Of a stretch of DNA of 64,000 nucleotides, positions 27,610 through 37,027 are shown one piece after another (position 1 is the stretch's first letter; every line of letters begins with the position of its first letter). The translations under genes and the position numbers were made by a program. This DNA comes from Hyphomicrobiaceae bacterium. Lineage in GTDB: Bacteria; Pseudomonadota; Alphaproteobacteria; Rhizobiales; Hyphomicrobiaceae. The notes beneath the pieces are model-generated. The model was not told where the DNA came from. It did no database searches and was given only the letters and a program-made list of their open reading frames with translations. The stretch covers positions 1 to 64,000 of the forward strand of contig JALHMC010000002.1 in the NCBI GenBank assembly GCA_022844225.1, in the 5' to 3' direction.

Positions 27610-28497
27610 TTGACGGCAACACCCCAAGCGATTGCGGACAGGAATGCAGCCGCCAGTACCACCCGCATCGTCGTCTGCGCCGACGACTACGCCTTCACGC
27701 CGGGCGTCAGCCGCGCCATTCGTGAGCTGATCGCGGCCCGCCGCATCTCGGCGACGAGCGTCATGACCGGCTCCGAGTTTTGGCCTGCGGAGGCCTCGGC
27801 GCTCAAGGTGGTGGCCGGCGACGCCGACATCGGGTTGCATGTCACGTTGACCGATCAGGCCCCCCTGGGATCCATGCCGACGTTCGCACCAAATGGTCGT
27901 TTTCCGCCGCTCGCGGCTGTGTTTCGCAACGGCCTGATGCGTCGCCTGCCGCTTGCCGAGATCGAAGCCGAGATCGAGCGTCAGGTCGCGGCCTTCGTCA
28001 CGCACTACGGCGCACCACCCGCGCACATCGATGGCCATCACCACATGCACCAGCTTCCCGGCGTGCGAGACATCGTGGTGCGCATCGCCGCGCGCGTTGG
28101 TAAGGGCCGCACCTGGGTGCGCTCTTGTGCCGAACCACCCGGCGCCATCGTCCGTCGCGGTGTCGGGACGCCCAAGGCTCTGATCATCGGCGCCCTAGGT
28201 CCGGGCATCGAGCGCCGTGCTCGAGCTACGGGAGTGCCGTTCAATCGCGGTTTTTCCGGCGCCTACGACTTTGCCGGCGAGACCCGCTCGACCGCCGAAC
28301 TGTTCCGCCGCTTCGTCACGGGGCTCTCGGCCAATGGCCTCGTCATGTGCCATCCCGGCTACGTCGATGCATCACTCATCGGCCGCGATCCGATGACGCG
28401 CGCCCGGGAGCAGGAGTACGCCTACCTCATGAGCGACGCCTGGCCCGCACTCCTCGCCGAGCACCGTCTCGACGTCGGGCCGTTGGTCCGTCCGTGA
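27610..28497 (+). CDS. ChbG/HpnK (YdjC) family carbohydrate deacetylase
   Basis: This protein of about 295 residues belongs to the YdjC family of metal-dependent N-deacetylases (chitooligosaccharide deacetylase ChbG, hopanoid deacetylase HpnK). Metal ligands are in CADDYAF and DGHHHMHQLPGV, and the CHPGYVD motif is near the C-terminus. The start is uncertain; I use TTG 27610 because GGAG lies six bases upstream, though the frame is open further back. No hopanoid genes are next to it, so the substrate is open. It converges on the acyl-CoA synthetase gene with 21 bases between stops. Confidence 0.82.
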   Translation: MTATPQAIADRNAAASTTRIVVCADDYAFTPGVSRAIRELIAARRISATSVMTGSEFWPAEASALKVVAGDADIGLHVTLTDQAPLGSMPTFAPNGRFPPLAAVFRNGLMRRLPLAEIEAEIERQVAAFVTHYGAPPAHIDGHHHMHQLPGVRDIVVRIAARVGKGRTWVRSCAEPPGAIVRRGVGTPKALIIGALGPGIERRARATGVPFNRGFSGAYDFAGETRSTAELFRRFVTGLSANGLVMCHPGYVDASLIGRDPMTRAREQEYAYLMSDAWPALLAEHRLDVGPLVRP

Positions 28498-28518
28498 CGG
28501 CGGGTATCGTCTCGCGGT

Positions 28519-30042
28519 TCATGCCTCGCCCTTCAGCCGCTCCCTCAGTTCGGTTTTCAGGATCTTGCCGTAGTTGTTCTTCGGCAGGCTGTCGACGATG
28601 CGGTAGCCTTTAGGGCGCTTGTAACGGGCAATGTTGTCGAGGCAGAGCCGGTCGAGCCCGGACGCATCGACGCTACCCGGCGAGCGGGGGACGACGAATG
28701 CGACCACTTCCTCACCCCAGTCCGCATGCGGTCGCGAGACGACGGCGCATTCCAGGACGCCGGTGTGGGTGAGCAGCAGTTCCTCGATCTCGCGCGGATA
28801 GATATTGGAGCCGCCCGAGATGATCATGTCCTTGGAGCGATCCTTCAGGGTGAGAAAGCCGTCAGCGTCGAGGCTCCCCATGTCACCGGTCCACAGCCAG
28901 CCGTCGCGCAGGGACTTGGCGTTGGCCTCGGCATTGTTGAGGTAGCCGACCATGACGCAGTCGCTCCTGGTGATCACCTCGCCGATCTCGCCCACGGGCA
29001 AGTCGCGCCCCGCCTCGTCGACGACGCGCACGGCACAGCCCGTTCGGGGAAGACCAGTGCTCGCCAGCCGCGCCTCGAAACCGGGGCGGCCATCGTCGAT
29101 GTGCATGAATTTCGGCAGACCGGTGATCGTCATCGGGCTCTCGCCCTGACCGTAGAGGTGCATCAGGCGCGGGCCGAAGATTTCGAGGGCGCGCTTCAGG
29201 TCGGAGAAGTACATCGGCGCACCGCCGTAGGTAATGGTCTTCAAGTTGCGCTTGTCGGCCGATGCGGCGAGTGGATGATTGATCAGGCGCGAGACCATGG
29301 TCGGGGCGGCGAAGAACGAGACGTTCCGGTGCAGCGCCAGCGCCGCGAAGATCTGTTCGGGGTCGAACGAGCCCGGCACGACGACGTTGAGCCCGCCCTT
29401 GAGGATGCAGGCGAGCCCGTAAAGGCCCGAGCCGTGAGTCATCGGCGCGGCATGCAGCATCGTGTCCTCGGGGCCGAGGTGGTCGATGTCAGCGTAGTAG
29501 GCGTGCACCATGAACAGGAGATTGCGGTGTGTGAGCACCGCCCCCTTCGGCCGGCCCGTCGTGCCGCTGGTGTAGAACAGCCATGCCTCGTCCGTCGGCT
29601 CGGCCGGGGCATCGCGGACCGGCGCCGCTTCCAGAAGCGCCGCATAATCCCGGCTCCCGGTCGCGATAACAGGCGGCATCTCGGTGCCCGGCGACAGCTC
29701 CGCCAGCTTCTCTGCAAGGTCGGGCGTCACCACGCACAACTTCGCCGACGAGTTGGCGAGAATCCACTGCAGCTCCTTCGCGTGCAGCTTGTTGTTGATC
29801 GGCACCGCGGCCAGCCCCGCCCTCCAGACACCAAAGAGCACCGGGAACAGCTCCGCGCAGTTCTCCATCCAGATGCCGACGCGATCGCCCTTGCGCAGCC
29901 CGTGCCGCTGGAGGAGGGCGCCCGCAATCGATGCCACCTGTGCCTCGAAATCGGCATACGTGAGCGACACGCCCGGTGCCGAGATGGCCGGCCGCGTCGG
30001 CATCGCCAGCGCCACGGATTGCAGGACGCGGGACAAATTCAT
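28519..30042 (-). CDS. AMP-dependent acyl-CoA synthetase / ligase
   Basis: This 507-residue enzyme belongs to the ANL superfamily and activates a carboxylic acid to its CoA ester through an acyl-adenylate. Visible signatures are the P-loop YTSGTTGRPKGA, the A5-type LYGQGESP, the hinge region GWLWTGDMG and DRSKDMIISGG, and the C-terminal catalytic Lys in NNYGKILK. Length and order are normal for medium-chain or aryl acyl-CoA ligases; the acid is unknown. Start ATG 30042 with AAGGAAAGAG upstream. The 183 bases to the divergent TSUP gene hold both promoters. Confidence 0.88.
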   Translation of the reverse strand: MNLSRVLQSVALAMPTRPAISAPGVSLTYADFEAQVASIAGALLQRHGLRKGDRVGIWMENCAELFPVLFGVWRAGLAAVPINNKLHAKELQWILANSSAKLCVVTPDLAEKLAELSPGTEMPPVIATGSRDYAALLEAAPVRDAPAEPTDEAWLFYTSGTTGRPKGAVLTHRNLLFMVHAYYADIDHLGPEDTMLHAAPMTHGSGLYGLACILKGGLNVVVPGSFDPEQIFAALALHRNVSFFAAPTMVSRLINHPLAASADKRNLKTITYGGAPMYFSDLKRALEIFGPRLMHLYGQGESPMTITGLPKFMHIDDGRPGFEARLASTGLPRTGCAVRVVDEAGRDLPVGEIGEVITRSDCVMVGYLNNAEANAKSLRDGWLWTGDMGSLDADGFLTLKDRSKDMIISGGSNIYPREIEELLLTHTGVLECAVVSRPHADWGEEVVAFVVPRSPGSVDASGLDRLCLDNIARYKRPKGYRIVDSLPKNNYGKILKTELRERLKGEA

Positions 30043-30225
30043 GCGCGAACTCTTTCCTTCGAGAAGCTACGTGGACGACATCGGCCGCCATCGGTAATGT
30101 TCGCCTCGCGTGTCACCGCGGTCAACGACGCGATCGCGCGACCGGCTGCCCGACGTGGTAGTCCGAGGGGCATCCGGGGGAGACCGCAGCATGAACCGCT
30201 CGCTAGCGTTTAGGTCGTTCGCGCG

Positions 30226-31011
30226 ATGACGACGGCGACCTTCACGGACCTGCTGGCGTTTCTCACCTTCGACTGGCGCCTGGCCCTCGTCGCTGCATCC
30301 GTGCTCCTCGGCGGTTTCCTGCGCGGCTTCGTCGGCTTCGGGGCGGCACTCGTCAGTGTCCCCGTGATCAGCCTCGTCGTCGGCCCTCGCATCGCGGTAG
30401 CGGTGGTCACGATCATGGGGCTCCCATCAATCGTCCAGCTGCTACCGGACGCGGTTCGCCACAGCGAGCGCAGTATCATCCTGCCCATGGCGCTGGCGAT
30501 CTTCGTGGCGACGCCGATCGGCACCTGGATCCTCGTCTCCGTCGACCCGGCCATCATGAAGATGGTCATCTCGGGAGCGGTGGTCGTGCTCGTCGGCTTC
30601 CTCTCGATGGGCTGGAAGCTCGGCGACAAGGTCGGAACGGGCGTGCTCTTGTTTGCGGGCGCGGCCGGCGGGCTCGTTCAGGGCGTGGCCGGAATCGGTG
30701 GACCGCCGGTGGTCGCGGTTGCCCTGGCGCGAGCCGGTCCACCGGAGCGCCAGCGCGGCAACGTGCTTGCCGTGATGACCGCGATCGTGATCGCTTCGAT
30801 ACTGCCACTCTACGCCTACGGCCTCCTGACCAGGGAGGCGATCGTCATCGGGCTTGCTCTCCTGCCGCTCTACTTCGTGGCAACCTGGGTCGGCAGCCGC
30901 TACTTCTCGGCCGGCGGCAGCCAGCACTATCGAAAGGCCGCGCTGGCGATGCTGGCCGTGATCGGGCTGACGACGCTGACCTTCGCGGTCTGGGATTTCG
31001 TAACGCGGTGA
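30226..31011 (+). CDS. Sulfite exporter TauE/SafE (TSUP) family membrane protein
   Basis: This 261-residue inner-membrane protein has about seven to eight hydrophobic helices and the two TSUP repeats, each with a glycine-rich motif (GFLRGFVGFGAALVSVP and GLVQGVAGIGGPPVV). Members export sulfite, sulfoacetate or other small organic anions; the substrate here is unknown. The start has no clear Shine-Dalgarno sequence. The gene converges on the Ldh-family gene, with a strong hairpin between them. Confidence 0.85.
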   Translation: MTTATFTDLLAFLTFDWRLALVAASVLLGGFLRGFVGFGAALVSVPVISLVVGPRIAVAVVTIMGLPSIVQLLPDAVRHSERSIILPMALAIFVATPIGTWILVSVDPAIMKMVISGAVVVLVGFLSMGWKLGDKVGTGVLLFAGAAGGLVQGVAGIGGPPVVAVALARAGPPERQRGNVLAVMTAIVIASILPLYAYGLLTREAIVIGLALLPLYFVATWVGSRYFSAGGSQHYRKAALAMLAVIGLTTLTFAVWDFVTR

Positions 31012-31080
31012 GCCGCGACCCGCAGAGCGGTCGGGTCTGCGGTGTTTCCGTTGCTTCTGCGGGTCGTTGGCCCGATGGGG

Positions 31081-31101
31081 TCCCGGGCACAAGGCCCGGG
31101 A
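31081..31101. terminator. Hairpin between convergent genes
   Basis: A perfect 8-bp inverted repeat TCCCGGGC (31081-31088) / GCCCGGGA (31094-31101) with a five-base loop lies in the 99-base gap between the converging TSUP and Ldh genes. There is no T-run, so termination is inferred from position. Confidence 0.45.
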
Positions 31102-31110
31102 AGACTGCTC

Positions 31111-32163
31111 TCAAGCCACGATCTTGTCGGCGATGCCGTACTTGGCTCCGAGCTCCTTGAACTGCGCCCAGGTCTTGTCGTCGACCTCGATGCCGTTCTT
31201 CAGGCGATCCTGCTCCTTCAGGTACTCGACCTCGCCCGGATAGTAGATTTCCTTGACGCCCTTCTGCTTCTTCGTCGCCTTCAGATACTGGGCGAAATCA
31301 GTGACCTCCTGCTTGAAGGTGTCGAGCGAGCGGAACGCCTCGACCTTGAAGCAGGCGATGAAGCAGCCGTCGTTGTGCCGGCCGGTCGGATCGACTCCGA
31401 AGCCGAGGCCGGGAAGGATTGCCGACAGGATCTCGATCATTGCCGAGAGGCCGTAGCCCTTGTGGCCTTCCTCGCCGCCGAGGGGCAGGAGCACGCCGCC
31501 CTTCTTGAACTCGGTCGGGTCCGTGGTCGGGTTGCCGTCCTTGTCGACGATCCAGCCCGTGGGGATCGACGTGCCCTTGGCGATCGCCAGGTTGATCTTG
31601 CCAGCGGCGACCGACGAGGTCGCCATGTCGAGACAGAAGGTGCCCGGCAAGGTGGAGGGGATGGCGATCGAGAGCGGATTGGTGCCGACGCGGGCCTCGG
31701 CACCGCCGAAGGGGGCGACGGCCTTCGGCGAGCGGCCACTGTCGGCCGTCATGATGGCGATCATGCCTGCCTCGGCGGCCATGATCGGGTAGGCGCCGAC
31801 GCGGCCGACGTGGCTCTGGCGCAGGATGGTGCAGGCGGCGACGTTGGATTTCTTCGCCTTCTCGATCGTCATCTTCATGGCGCGTTCGGCGACGACGAAG
31901 CCGAAGCCCCAGTTGCCGTCGACGACGGTGGTGGTCGGGCTCTCCTGGACAATCGTGAACGGCGCGCCGGGGACGATGTGGCCCTTATCGACCCGGTCGA
32001 TGTAAGTCGGGATGGCGATGACGCCGTGGCTGTCATGGCCGGTCAGGTTGGCGAGCACGACGCCCTTGGCCACGCATTCGGCCTCGGCACGGGACGCCTT
32101 GGCGCCGACCAGCAGCTCGGTCACGATGGATGTCAGCTTATCGGCCTTGACGACGACGGGCAT
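31111..32163 (-). CDS. Malate/L-lactate/ureidoglycolate dehydrogenase (Ldh_2) family oxidoreductase
   Basis: This 350-residue NAD(P)-dependent oxidoreductase belongs to the Ldh_2 family, which is distinct from Rossmann-fold lactate dehydrogenases. Family signatures include GHDSHGVIAIPTY with the catalytic His, NWGFGFVVAERAM, RQSHVGRVGAYP, GTNPLSIAIP and LPLGGEEGHKGYGLS. Members oxidise 2-hydroxyacids such as malate, sulfolactate or ureidoglycolate; the sequence does not decide which. The ATG at 32163 has GGAGGAG upstream. It is divergent from the class III aminotransferase (156-base gap), and the two may be co-regulated. Confidence 0.87.
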   Translation of the reverse strand: MPVVVKADKLTSIVTELLVGAKASRAEAECVAKGVVLANLTGHDSHGVIAIPTYIDRVDKGHIVPGAPFTIVQESPTTTVVDGNWGFGFVVAERAMKMTIEKAKKSNVAACTILRQSHVGRVGAYPIMAAEAGMIAIMTADSGRSPKAVAPFGGAEARVGTNPLSIAIPSTLPGTFCLDMATSSVAAGKINLAIAKGTSIPTGWIVDKDGNPTTDPTEFKKGGVLLPLGGEEGHKGYGLSAMIEILSAILPGLGFGVDPTGRHNDGCFIACFKVEAFRSLDTFKQEVTDFAQYLKATKKQKGVKEIYYPGEVEYLKEQDRLKNGIEVDDKTWAQFKELGAKYGIADKIVA

Positions 32164-32319
32164 AGTGCTCCTCCGGTTTGCAGCTCGCGCTGAAAAGCCG
32201 AGCTTGACGTGTCTGGACAAGTGGGTTGAGCATCCGGCATCGACAGGGAGGGCGGCAAGGGGTTTTTGCTGCCGGCCACTTTCGTGCCATCCATGCCAGC
32301 CATCCTCGAGAGGCCAATC

Positions 32320-33615
32320 ATGCAACAACGTGTCGTCAATGCGAGCGAGGCCAGCCTCGTCTCAACCGCCAAGGCCGTGCTTCCCGCCGGTACGTTCGGC
32401 AACACGGCGCTCGATATCGTCATCGCGCGCGGCAAGGCCGGCCACGTCTGGGATGCGTCCGGCAACGAGTACATCGATTATCTCATCGGCTCCGGGCCGA
32501 TGCTGGTCGGCCATGCCCATCCGGAAGTGACGGCGGCGGTTGTCGAGCAGGTGGTCAACGGCACCACGTTCTTCGTCAACAACCCGCCCGGCATCCAGCT
32601 CGCATCGGAGATCGTGCAGGCGATGGCCTGCGCCGAGCAGGTGCGCTTCGTGTGCACGGGGTCGGAGGCCGACCTCTATGCCATGCGTGTCGCGCGCGCC
32701 TATCGCGGACGCGACAAGATCCTGAAGTTCGAGGGCGGCTACCACGGCATGAGCGACTACGGGCTCATGAGCCTCGCACCGAAGCGCCTCGCCAACTTCC
32801 CCGAGGCGGTGCCGGATTCGGCGGGCATACCCAAATCCGTACGCGACGAGGTGGTGGTCGCGCCGTTCAACGATCTCGAGGCGGTACGCAGCCTCGTCTC
32901 GCAGCATAAGGACGACCTGGCTGCGATCATCATCGAGCCGTTCCAGCGGCTTATCGGACCCAAGCCGGGGTTCCTGGAAGGCGTGCGCAAGATCTGCGAC
33001 GAGACCGGCATCGTGCTGATCTTCGACGAGGTGGTGACTGGCTTCCGCTGGGCCTACGGCGGCGGCCAGGAGTACTACGGCGTAACTCCGGACCTGTGCA
33101 CGCTCGGCAAAATCATCGGTGGCGGCTTCCCGCTCGCCGCGATCGCCGGCCGCGCCGACATCATGAAGCACTTCGACAAGGCGGCGGTGCCCGAGGACCA
33201 GGCCCTCGTGCAGATCGGCACGCTCTCCGGAAATCCTGTGGCTTCGGTGGCTGGCCTGAAAACGATGGAGATCCTCAGGCGGCCCGGCGCCTACGAGCAG
33301 CTTTGGGGCACGGGCAACAAGCTCAAGGACGCGCTCGGCCGCGTGTTGAAGGGGGCGGGGCTCAAGGCACAGGTGATCGGCGAGGCGCCGATGTTCGATA
33401 TCTGCTTCACGGACGCTGCTGTACAAGACTATCGAGGCTTCTTCAAAGGCGACCAGGGTATGGCGCGGCGCTTCAACACCGTGATGCTGGCCGAGGGTAT
33501 CCTGAAGAGCGAGGGCAAGACCTATATCTCGCTCGCCCATACGGAGGCGGACGTCACCAAGACCATCGCGGCCTATGAGAAGGCGGCAAAGGCTCTACGG
33601 GACGGCACTGTGTAA
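32320..33615 (+). CDS. Class III PLP-dependent aminotransferase (HemL-like)
   Basis: This 431-residue enzyme is a fold-type I, class III aminotransferase/aminomutase related to glutamate-1-semialdehyde 2,1-aminomutase. It has the CTGSEADLYAMRVARAYRGRDKI region, FDEVVTGFR with the cofactor Asp, and TLGKIIGGGFP with the PLP lysine. A true HemL is unlikely because substrate-pocket regions differ and the neighbourhood is catabolic; transamination of an amino acid or beta-amino acid is more likely. The ATG at 32320 follows GAGAGG. It is divergent from the Ldh_2 dehydrogenase, a possible pathway partner. Confidence 0.85.
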   Translation: MQQRVVNASEASLVSTAKAVLPAGTFGNTALDIVIARGKAGHVWDASGNEYIDYLIGSGPMLVGHAHPEVTAAVVEQVVNGTTFFVNNPPGIQLASEIVQAMACAEQVRFVCTGSEADLYAMRVARAYRGRDKILKFEGGYHGMSDYGLMSLAPKRLANFPEAVPDSAGIPKSVRDEVVVAPFNDLEAVRSLVSQHKDDLAAIIIEPFQRLIGPKPGFLEGVRKICDETGIVLIFDEVVTGFRWAYGGGQEYYGVTPDLCTLGKIIGGGFPLAAIAGRADIMKHFDKAAVPEDQALVQIGTLSGNPVASVAGLKTMEILRRPGAYEQLWGTGNKLKDALGRVLKGAGLKAQVIGEAPMFDICFTDAAVQDYRGFFKGDQGMARRFNTVMLAEGILKSEGKTYISLAHTEADVTKTIAAYEKAAKALRDGTV

Positions 33616-33627
33616 CGGGCCGGTCGG

Positions 33628-33660
33628 TCGGGGGATGGCGGCCTTGCCGCCGTCCCCCGA
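33628..33660. terminator. Strong bidirectional terminator hairpin
   Basis: A 14-bp stem (33628-33641 with 33647-33660, one G-T pair) and a five-base loop lie 13 bases after the aminotransferase stop and 68 bases from the arsJ stop. The two genes converge here. It isolates the arsenic operon from the aminotransferase. No long T-run follows. Confidence 0.6.
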
Positions 33661-33727
33661 TCGACACTCCACGACCAAGTCACAGCCGGAGCTCTCCCAT
33701 CCATGCTGCTCAGCCTGGAGCGGCACA

Positions 33728-34966
33728 CTAGACGCTCTGGTTCGCCGTGGCGGCGAGCGGCCGATTTGTCGGAAGCATCAGTGTAATCGCCCAACACACT
33801 GCCAGCATCGCCGCTGAGCCGGCGAGACACCCGGTCATGCCGCCGCCCTGATAGAGCAGCCCGGAGAGTAGCGTGCCCGCCAGGCGGCCCGCCGCATTGG
33901 CCGCGTAATAGAACCCAACATCCTCGGCAGCTTTCTCCGAACCGGCGTAAGCGAGGATAAGGTACGAGTGCAGGGACGAGTTGACTGCAAACGGGAGGCC
34001 GAACAACACGAGGCCAGCGCAGACCACGAGATCGGGGTATGGCAGGTCGTCAACCGCGAGCAGCGCAGCCAAAGCGGCAGGAATTGCCACCAGAGCGAAT
34101 GACCATGTCCGAGCCTCCGGCACCTCCCGCGACAAGCCGTCAGGGCTGCGCTTGACCAGTCGCGGGGCGATTGCCTGGACGAAACCGTAGACGATGGTCC
34201 ATGCAGCGAGAAACGCACCCACCAGCGCGAACGTCCAGCCGTTCGCATAGAGAAATACCGGCAGCCCGACGACGAACCAGACGTCACGCGCTCCGAACAG
34301 GAAAATCCTCGCCGCCGCCAAAAGGTTGACTCCGGACGATTTCGCGAACAGCTCCTTCATCGTCCGCGACGCCTTGGCCTTGCCGAGCTCGACGGGCAAG
34401 GACAGCGCGCCGATCACCAGAATGGCTGCGATCAGTGCGGCGAGTAGCCACAGCGCTCCCCGGAAGCCCAATGTCTCAAGCAACAGACCGCCGACGAAGA
34501 ATCCAATCCCCTTCATCGCGTTCTTAGAGCCAGTGAACCACGCGACCAGCTTGAACAGCTGACCTGCGCCTTCGCCACTCGTCGCCTTGATCGCCGATTT
34601 CGACGCCGTCTTGGTGAAATCCTTGGCGAGCCCCGCGATGCCCTGTGCCGCGACCACCCACGCCACGGCCATCGCCGCCGGCCAACCCGGCTCGACGGCA
34701 GACAGCATCGTCAGCCCTGCCACCTGCAGCAGCTGCCCGGCCATCAGCATGCGCGGAATGCCGAAGCGAACGGCGAGCCAACCACCCCACAAGTTCGCAA
34801 CTATCCCTGCGAACTCGTAGAGCAAGAAGAGGAAGGCCAGCGTGAACGGCGAGTAGCCGAGCTTGAAAAAGTGCAGCAGCACCAGCATCCGCAGCGCGCC
34901 ATCCGTCAGCGTAAAGCCCCAATAGGAGGCCGTGACGACGAGGTAGTTGCGCGCTCCAGCCGTCAT
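33728..34966 (-). CDS. arsJ: Organoarsenical efflux MFS transporter ArsJ
   Basis: This 412-residue inner-membrane carrier of the major facilitator superfamily is recognised as ArsJ by its opening (NYLVVTASYWGFTLTDGA, then LRMLVLLHFF) and by its gene order. ArsJ exports 1-arseno-3-phosphoglycerate, which GAPDH makes from arsenate and glyceraldehyde-3-phosphate, so arsenate leaves the cell without reduction. The start lies four bases after the GAPDH stop, so the two are in one operon. It is the last gene of the arsRC-GAPDH-arsJ operon and is followed by the strong hairpin at 33628. Confidence 0.9.
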   Translation of the reverse strand: MTAGARNYLVVTASYWGFTLTDGALRMLVLLHFFKLGYSPFTLAFLFLLYEFAGIVANLWGGWLAVRFGIPRMLMAGQLLQVAGLTMLSAVEPGWPAAMAVAWVVAAQGIAGLAKDFTKTASKSAIKATSGEGAGQLFKLVAWFTGSKNAMKGIGFFVGGLLLETLGFRGALWLLAALIAAILVIGALSLPVELGKAKASRTMKELFAKSSGVNLLAAARIFLFGARDVWFVVGLPVFLYANGWTFALVGAFLAAWTIVYGFVQAIAPRLVKRSPDGLSREVPEARTWSFALVAIPAALAALLAVDDLPYPDLVVCAGLVLFGLPFAVNSSLHSYLILAYAGSEKAAEDVGFYYAANAAGRLAGTLLSGLLYQGGGMTGCLAGSAAMLAVCWAITLMLPTNRPLAATANQSV

Positions 34967-34970
34967 GGCT

Positions 34971-36014
34971 TCAGACTCCCTTGGCCATCACGATGTTGGC
35001 CAGATCGACCATCCGGCAGACGTAGCCGATCTCGTTGTCGTACCAAGCATAGACCTTGAGCATCGTGCCGTCGGTGACCAGCGTCGACGGCGCATCCACG
35101 ATCGACGAGCGGCTGTCGTTGACGTAGTCGACCGAAACTAGGGGCCGCATCTCATAGCCGAGAATACCCGCGAGCGGCCCCTTGGCGGCGGCGGCAAACA
35201 GAGCGTTCACCTCCTCGGCCGTCGTCTCGCGCTTCAGCTCGAAGACGCAGTCCGTGAGGCTCGCGTTGAGCACCGGCGCCCGCACGGCGTGGCCGTTCAG
35301 CTTCCCCTTCAGCTCCGGATAGATCAGCGCGATCGCCGTGGCACTCCCCGTCGTCGTCGGCTGCAACGACAGCATCGCCGAACGCGCCCGCCTCAAATCC
35401 TTGTGCGGCGCATCGACCACCACATTGGTGTTGGTCGGATCGTGGATCGTCGTGATCTGGCCGTGGCGGATACCCAGCGCCTCGTGCACGACCTTCACCA
35501 CCGGCGCCAGGCAGTTCGTGGTGCACGATGCAGCGGTCAGCAACCGGTGCCGATCCGGATCGTAAAGGTGGTCATTGATACCCACGACCACGTTCAGCGC
35601 GGCCTCGTCCTTTACCGGCGCGGCAACGATCACCCGCTTCACGCCACGCTTGAAATAGGCGTCCAGCTCGGCGGGCTTCAGGAACTTGCCCGTACATTCG
35701 AGCACGATATCGCAGCCGAGGTCGCCCCACGCGACGTCACCAGGCATCTTGCCCTCGGTAAACCCAATCCGCCGCTGGCCGACCATGATTGCGTCGCGCC
35801 CCTCCACAGTGATCGACGTCCGCCAGCGGCCATGGATCGAGTCGAACTCGATCAGATGCGCGGTTGCCTCCACGCCACCCTTGATCTCGTTGACGTGCAC
35901 CACGTCGAGCCGGTTCGCGGTACGGGGGTCGCCATCGACCCGCTCGATACCGCCCAGCGCGGCCCGGAGCGCAAGGCGCCCCATGCGGCCCATGCCATTG
36001 ATGCCGACTTTCAT
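34971..36014 (-). CDS. Glyceraldehyde-3-phosphate dehydrogenase of the ArsJ arsenate pathway
   Basis: This 347-residue enzyme has the NAD-binding opening [16 protein letters not shown], the catalytic SCTTNCLAP with its Cys, and the YDNEIGY C-terminal helix. Known ArsJ operons carry a dedicated GAPDH that arsenolyses glyceraldehyde-3-phosphate to unstable 1-arseno-3-phosphoglycerate for export. Position between arsRC (10 bases) and arsJ (four bases) makes this role very likely rather than central glycolysis. The ATG at 36014 follows GAAGGAGGCGGG. Confidence 0.92.
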   Translation of the reverse strand: MKVGINGMGRMGRLALRAALGGIERVDGDPRTANRLDVVHVNEIKGGVEATAHLIEFDSIHGRWRTSITVEGRDAIMVGQRRIGFTEGKMPGDVAWGDLGCDIVLECTGKFLKPAELDAYFKRGVKRVIVAAPVKDEAALNVVVGINDHLYDPDRHRLLTAASCTTNCLAPVVKVVHEALGIRHGQITTIHDPTNTNVVVDAPHKDLRRARSAMLSLQPTTTGSATAIALIYPELKGKLNGHAVRAPVLNASLTDCVFELKRETTAEEVNALFAAAAKGPLAGILGYEMRPLVSVDYVNDSRSSIVDAPSTLVTDGTMLKVYAWYDNEIGYVCRMVDLANIVMAKGV

Positions 36015-36024
36015 CCCGCCTCCT

Positions 36025-36876
36025 TCAACGCGCCATGCGGGCGCTGTCACCCAGTTCGTCGAGCCGCGCCTTGATCGCCATGCCGTCGAGCGTATCGAAG
36101 GGCAGGCTGGTGAATGCCTCGAGCCGCCGCCGGATCATGCCGTAGAGCTCGTTCAGCAATGCCGTCCGCTCCACGGGGGAGCCCATGAACTTCGCCGGAT
36201 CCGGGAACGGCCACGCCGCCGTGATGGGACGCGGTCCGAGATCGGGACAGACTTCCCCCTCGGGCACATCACAGAGCGTCAGCACGAAATCCATCCGGGG
36301 CGCATCGGGTCCAGTGAGTTCGGTCCACGATTTGGATCGCAGCCGCGAGGTGTCGTGGCCCAACGCCCGCAGACGTTCGAGCACCTCCGGGATCGGCTCC
36401 GCCGCAGGCGCCGTACCGGCCGAGTAGGCATTGAAGCGGCCACGGCCGACCCTCTCCAGGATCGCTTCCGCAAGGATTGAGCGGGCGGAATTACGTGTGC
36501 ACACGAACAGGACATTGAACGCAGGCTGCATGGCTTTTCTCTCGTCGACGACGTCTGGCAAAAGGCGGACAAGATCGCCGCAGAGCTCCGGCCGCCCGCC
36601 GCAACAGGTGTCCGTCAGGAAGACGATGAGCTGGCGCAGACGGAAGAAGCGGACGGCGTAGATGATGCGGCGACCCTGGCGGGTCGATTGCACGAGCCCC
36701 GCCTGCTCGAGCGCGCCCAGGTGAAACGACAGCGTCGACGGCGCGACGCGCAACGCTTCAGCGATCTCGCCGGCCGCCATTCCGCTGGCGCCACGCGCCG
36801 CCAGCCCGCGCAGGAGTTGCAGGCGCGTCTCCTGCGCCAGGACGGCGAAGCCCTCGACGGCATCTTTTATTTCCAT
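36025..36876 (-). CDS. Fused ArsR repressor / arsenate reductase ArsC
   Basis: This 283-residue protein fuses two arsenic functions. Residues 1-105 are an ArsR winged-helix repressor ([21 protein letters not shown]) with a cysteine cluster Cys91, Cys92 and Cys99 ([12 protein letters not shown]), a probable arsenite site like that of some ArsR proteins. Residues about 118-283 form a low-molecular-weight phosphatase-type arsenate reductase with the P-loop VCTRNSARS (Cys126 to Arg132). It is the first gene of the operon. The start codon lies inside a perfect palindrome at 36871-36886, which suggests autorepression. Confidence 0.9.
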   Translation of the reverse strand: MEIKDAVEGFAVLAQETRLQLLRGLAARGASGMAAGEIAEALRVAPSTLSFHLGALEQAGLVQSTRQGRRIIYAVRFFRLRQLIVFLTDTCCGGRPELCGDLVRLLPDVVDERKAMQPAFNVLFVCTRNSARSILAEAILERVGRGRFNAYSAGTAPAAEPIPEVLERLRALGHDTSRLRSKSWTELTGPDAPRMDFVLTLCDVPEGEVCPDLGPRPITAAWPFPDPAKFMGSPVERTALLNELYGMIRRRLEAFTSLPFDTLDGMAIKARLDELGDSARMAR

Positions 36877-36886
36877 AACTATGGAA
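36871..36886. promoter_or_regulatory. Probable ArsR operator over the arsRC start codon
   Basis: A perfect 7-bp inverted repeat TTCCATA (36871-36877) / TATGGAA (36880-36886), spaced by two bases, includes the arsRC start codon (CAT at 36874-36876 on the top strand). The flanks are AT-rich in an otherwise GC-rich region, and the pairing continues imperfectly as TTAT/ATAA. Binding by the ArsR domain would block initiation. This is inferred from symmetry and position. Confidence 0.5.
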
Positions 36887-37027
36887 TAATCGAAATAAAT
36901 GACACGTCAATGACGGCGCACCGGGCTGCGCCGTGCGACCGAGCGCAGAGCGAGCATGCACGAACGAAAACGGGGCGGCTCGTGGCCACCCCGTTCTCGT
37001 CTCGTCGATCTCGTCGTGGGCAGATCG

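Noticed and set aside
31042..32193. Long plus-strand ORF across the Ldh-family gene
   Set aside because: It is the antisense of a well-supported gene and its translation shows no domain.
36025..36876. Separate arsR and arsC genes with a missed stop between them
   Set aside because: The frame is continuous through the linker, with no stop between the two domains, so a true fusion is the simplest reading.
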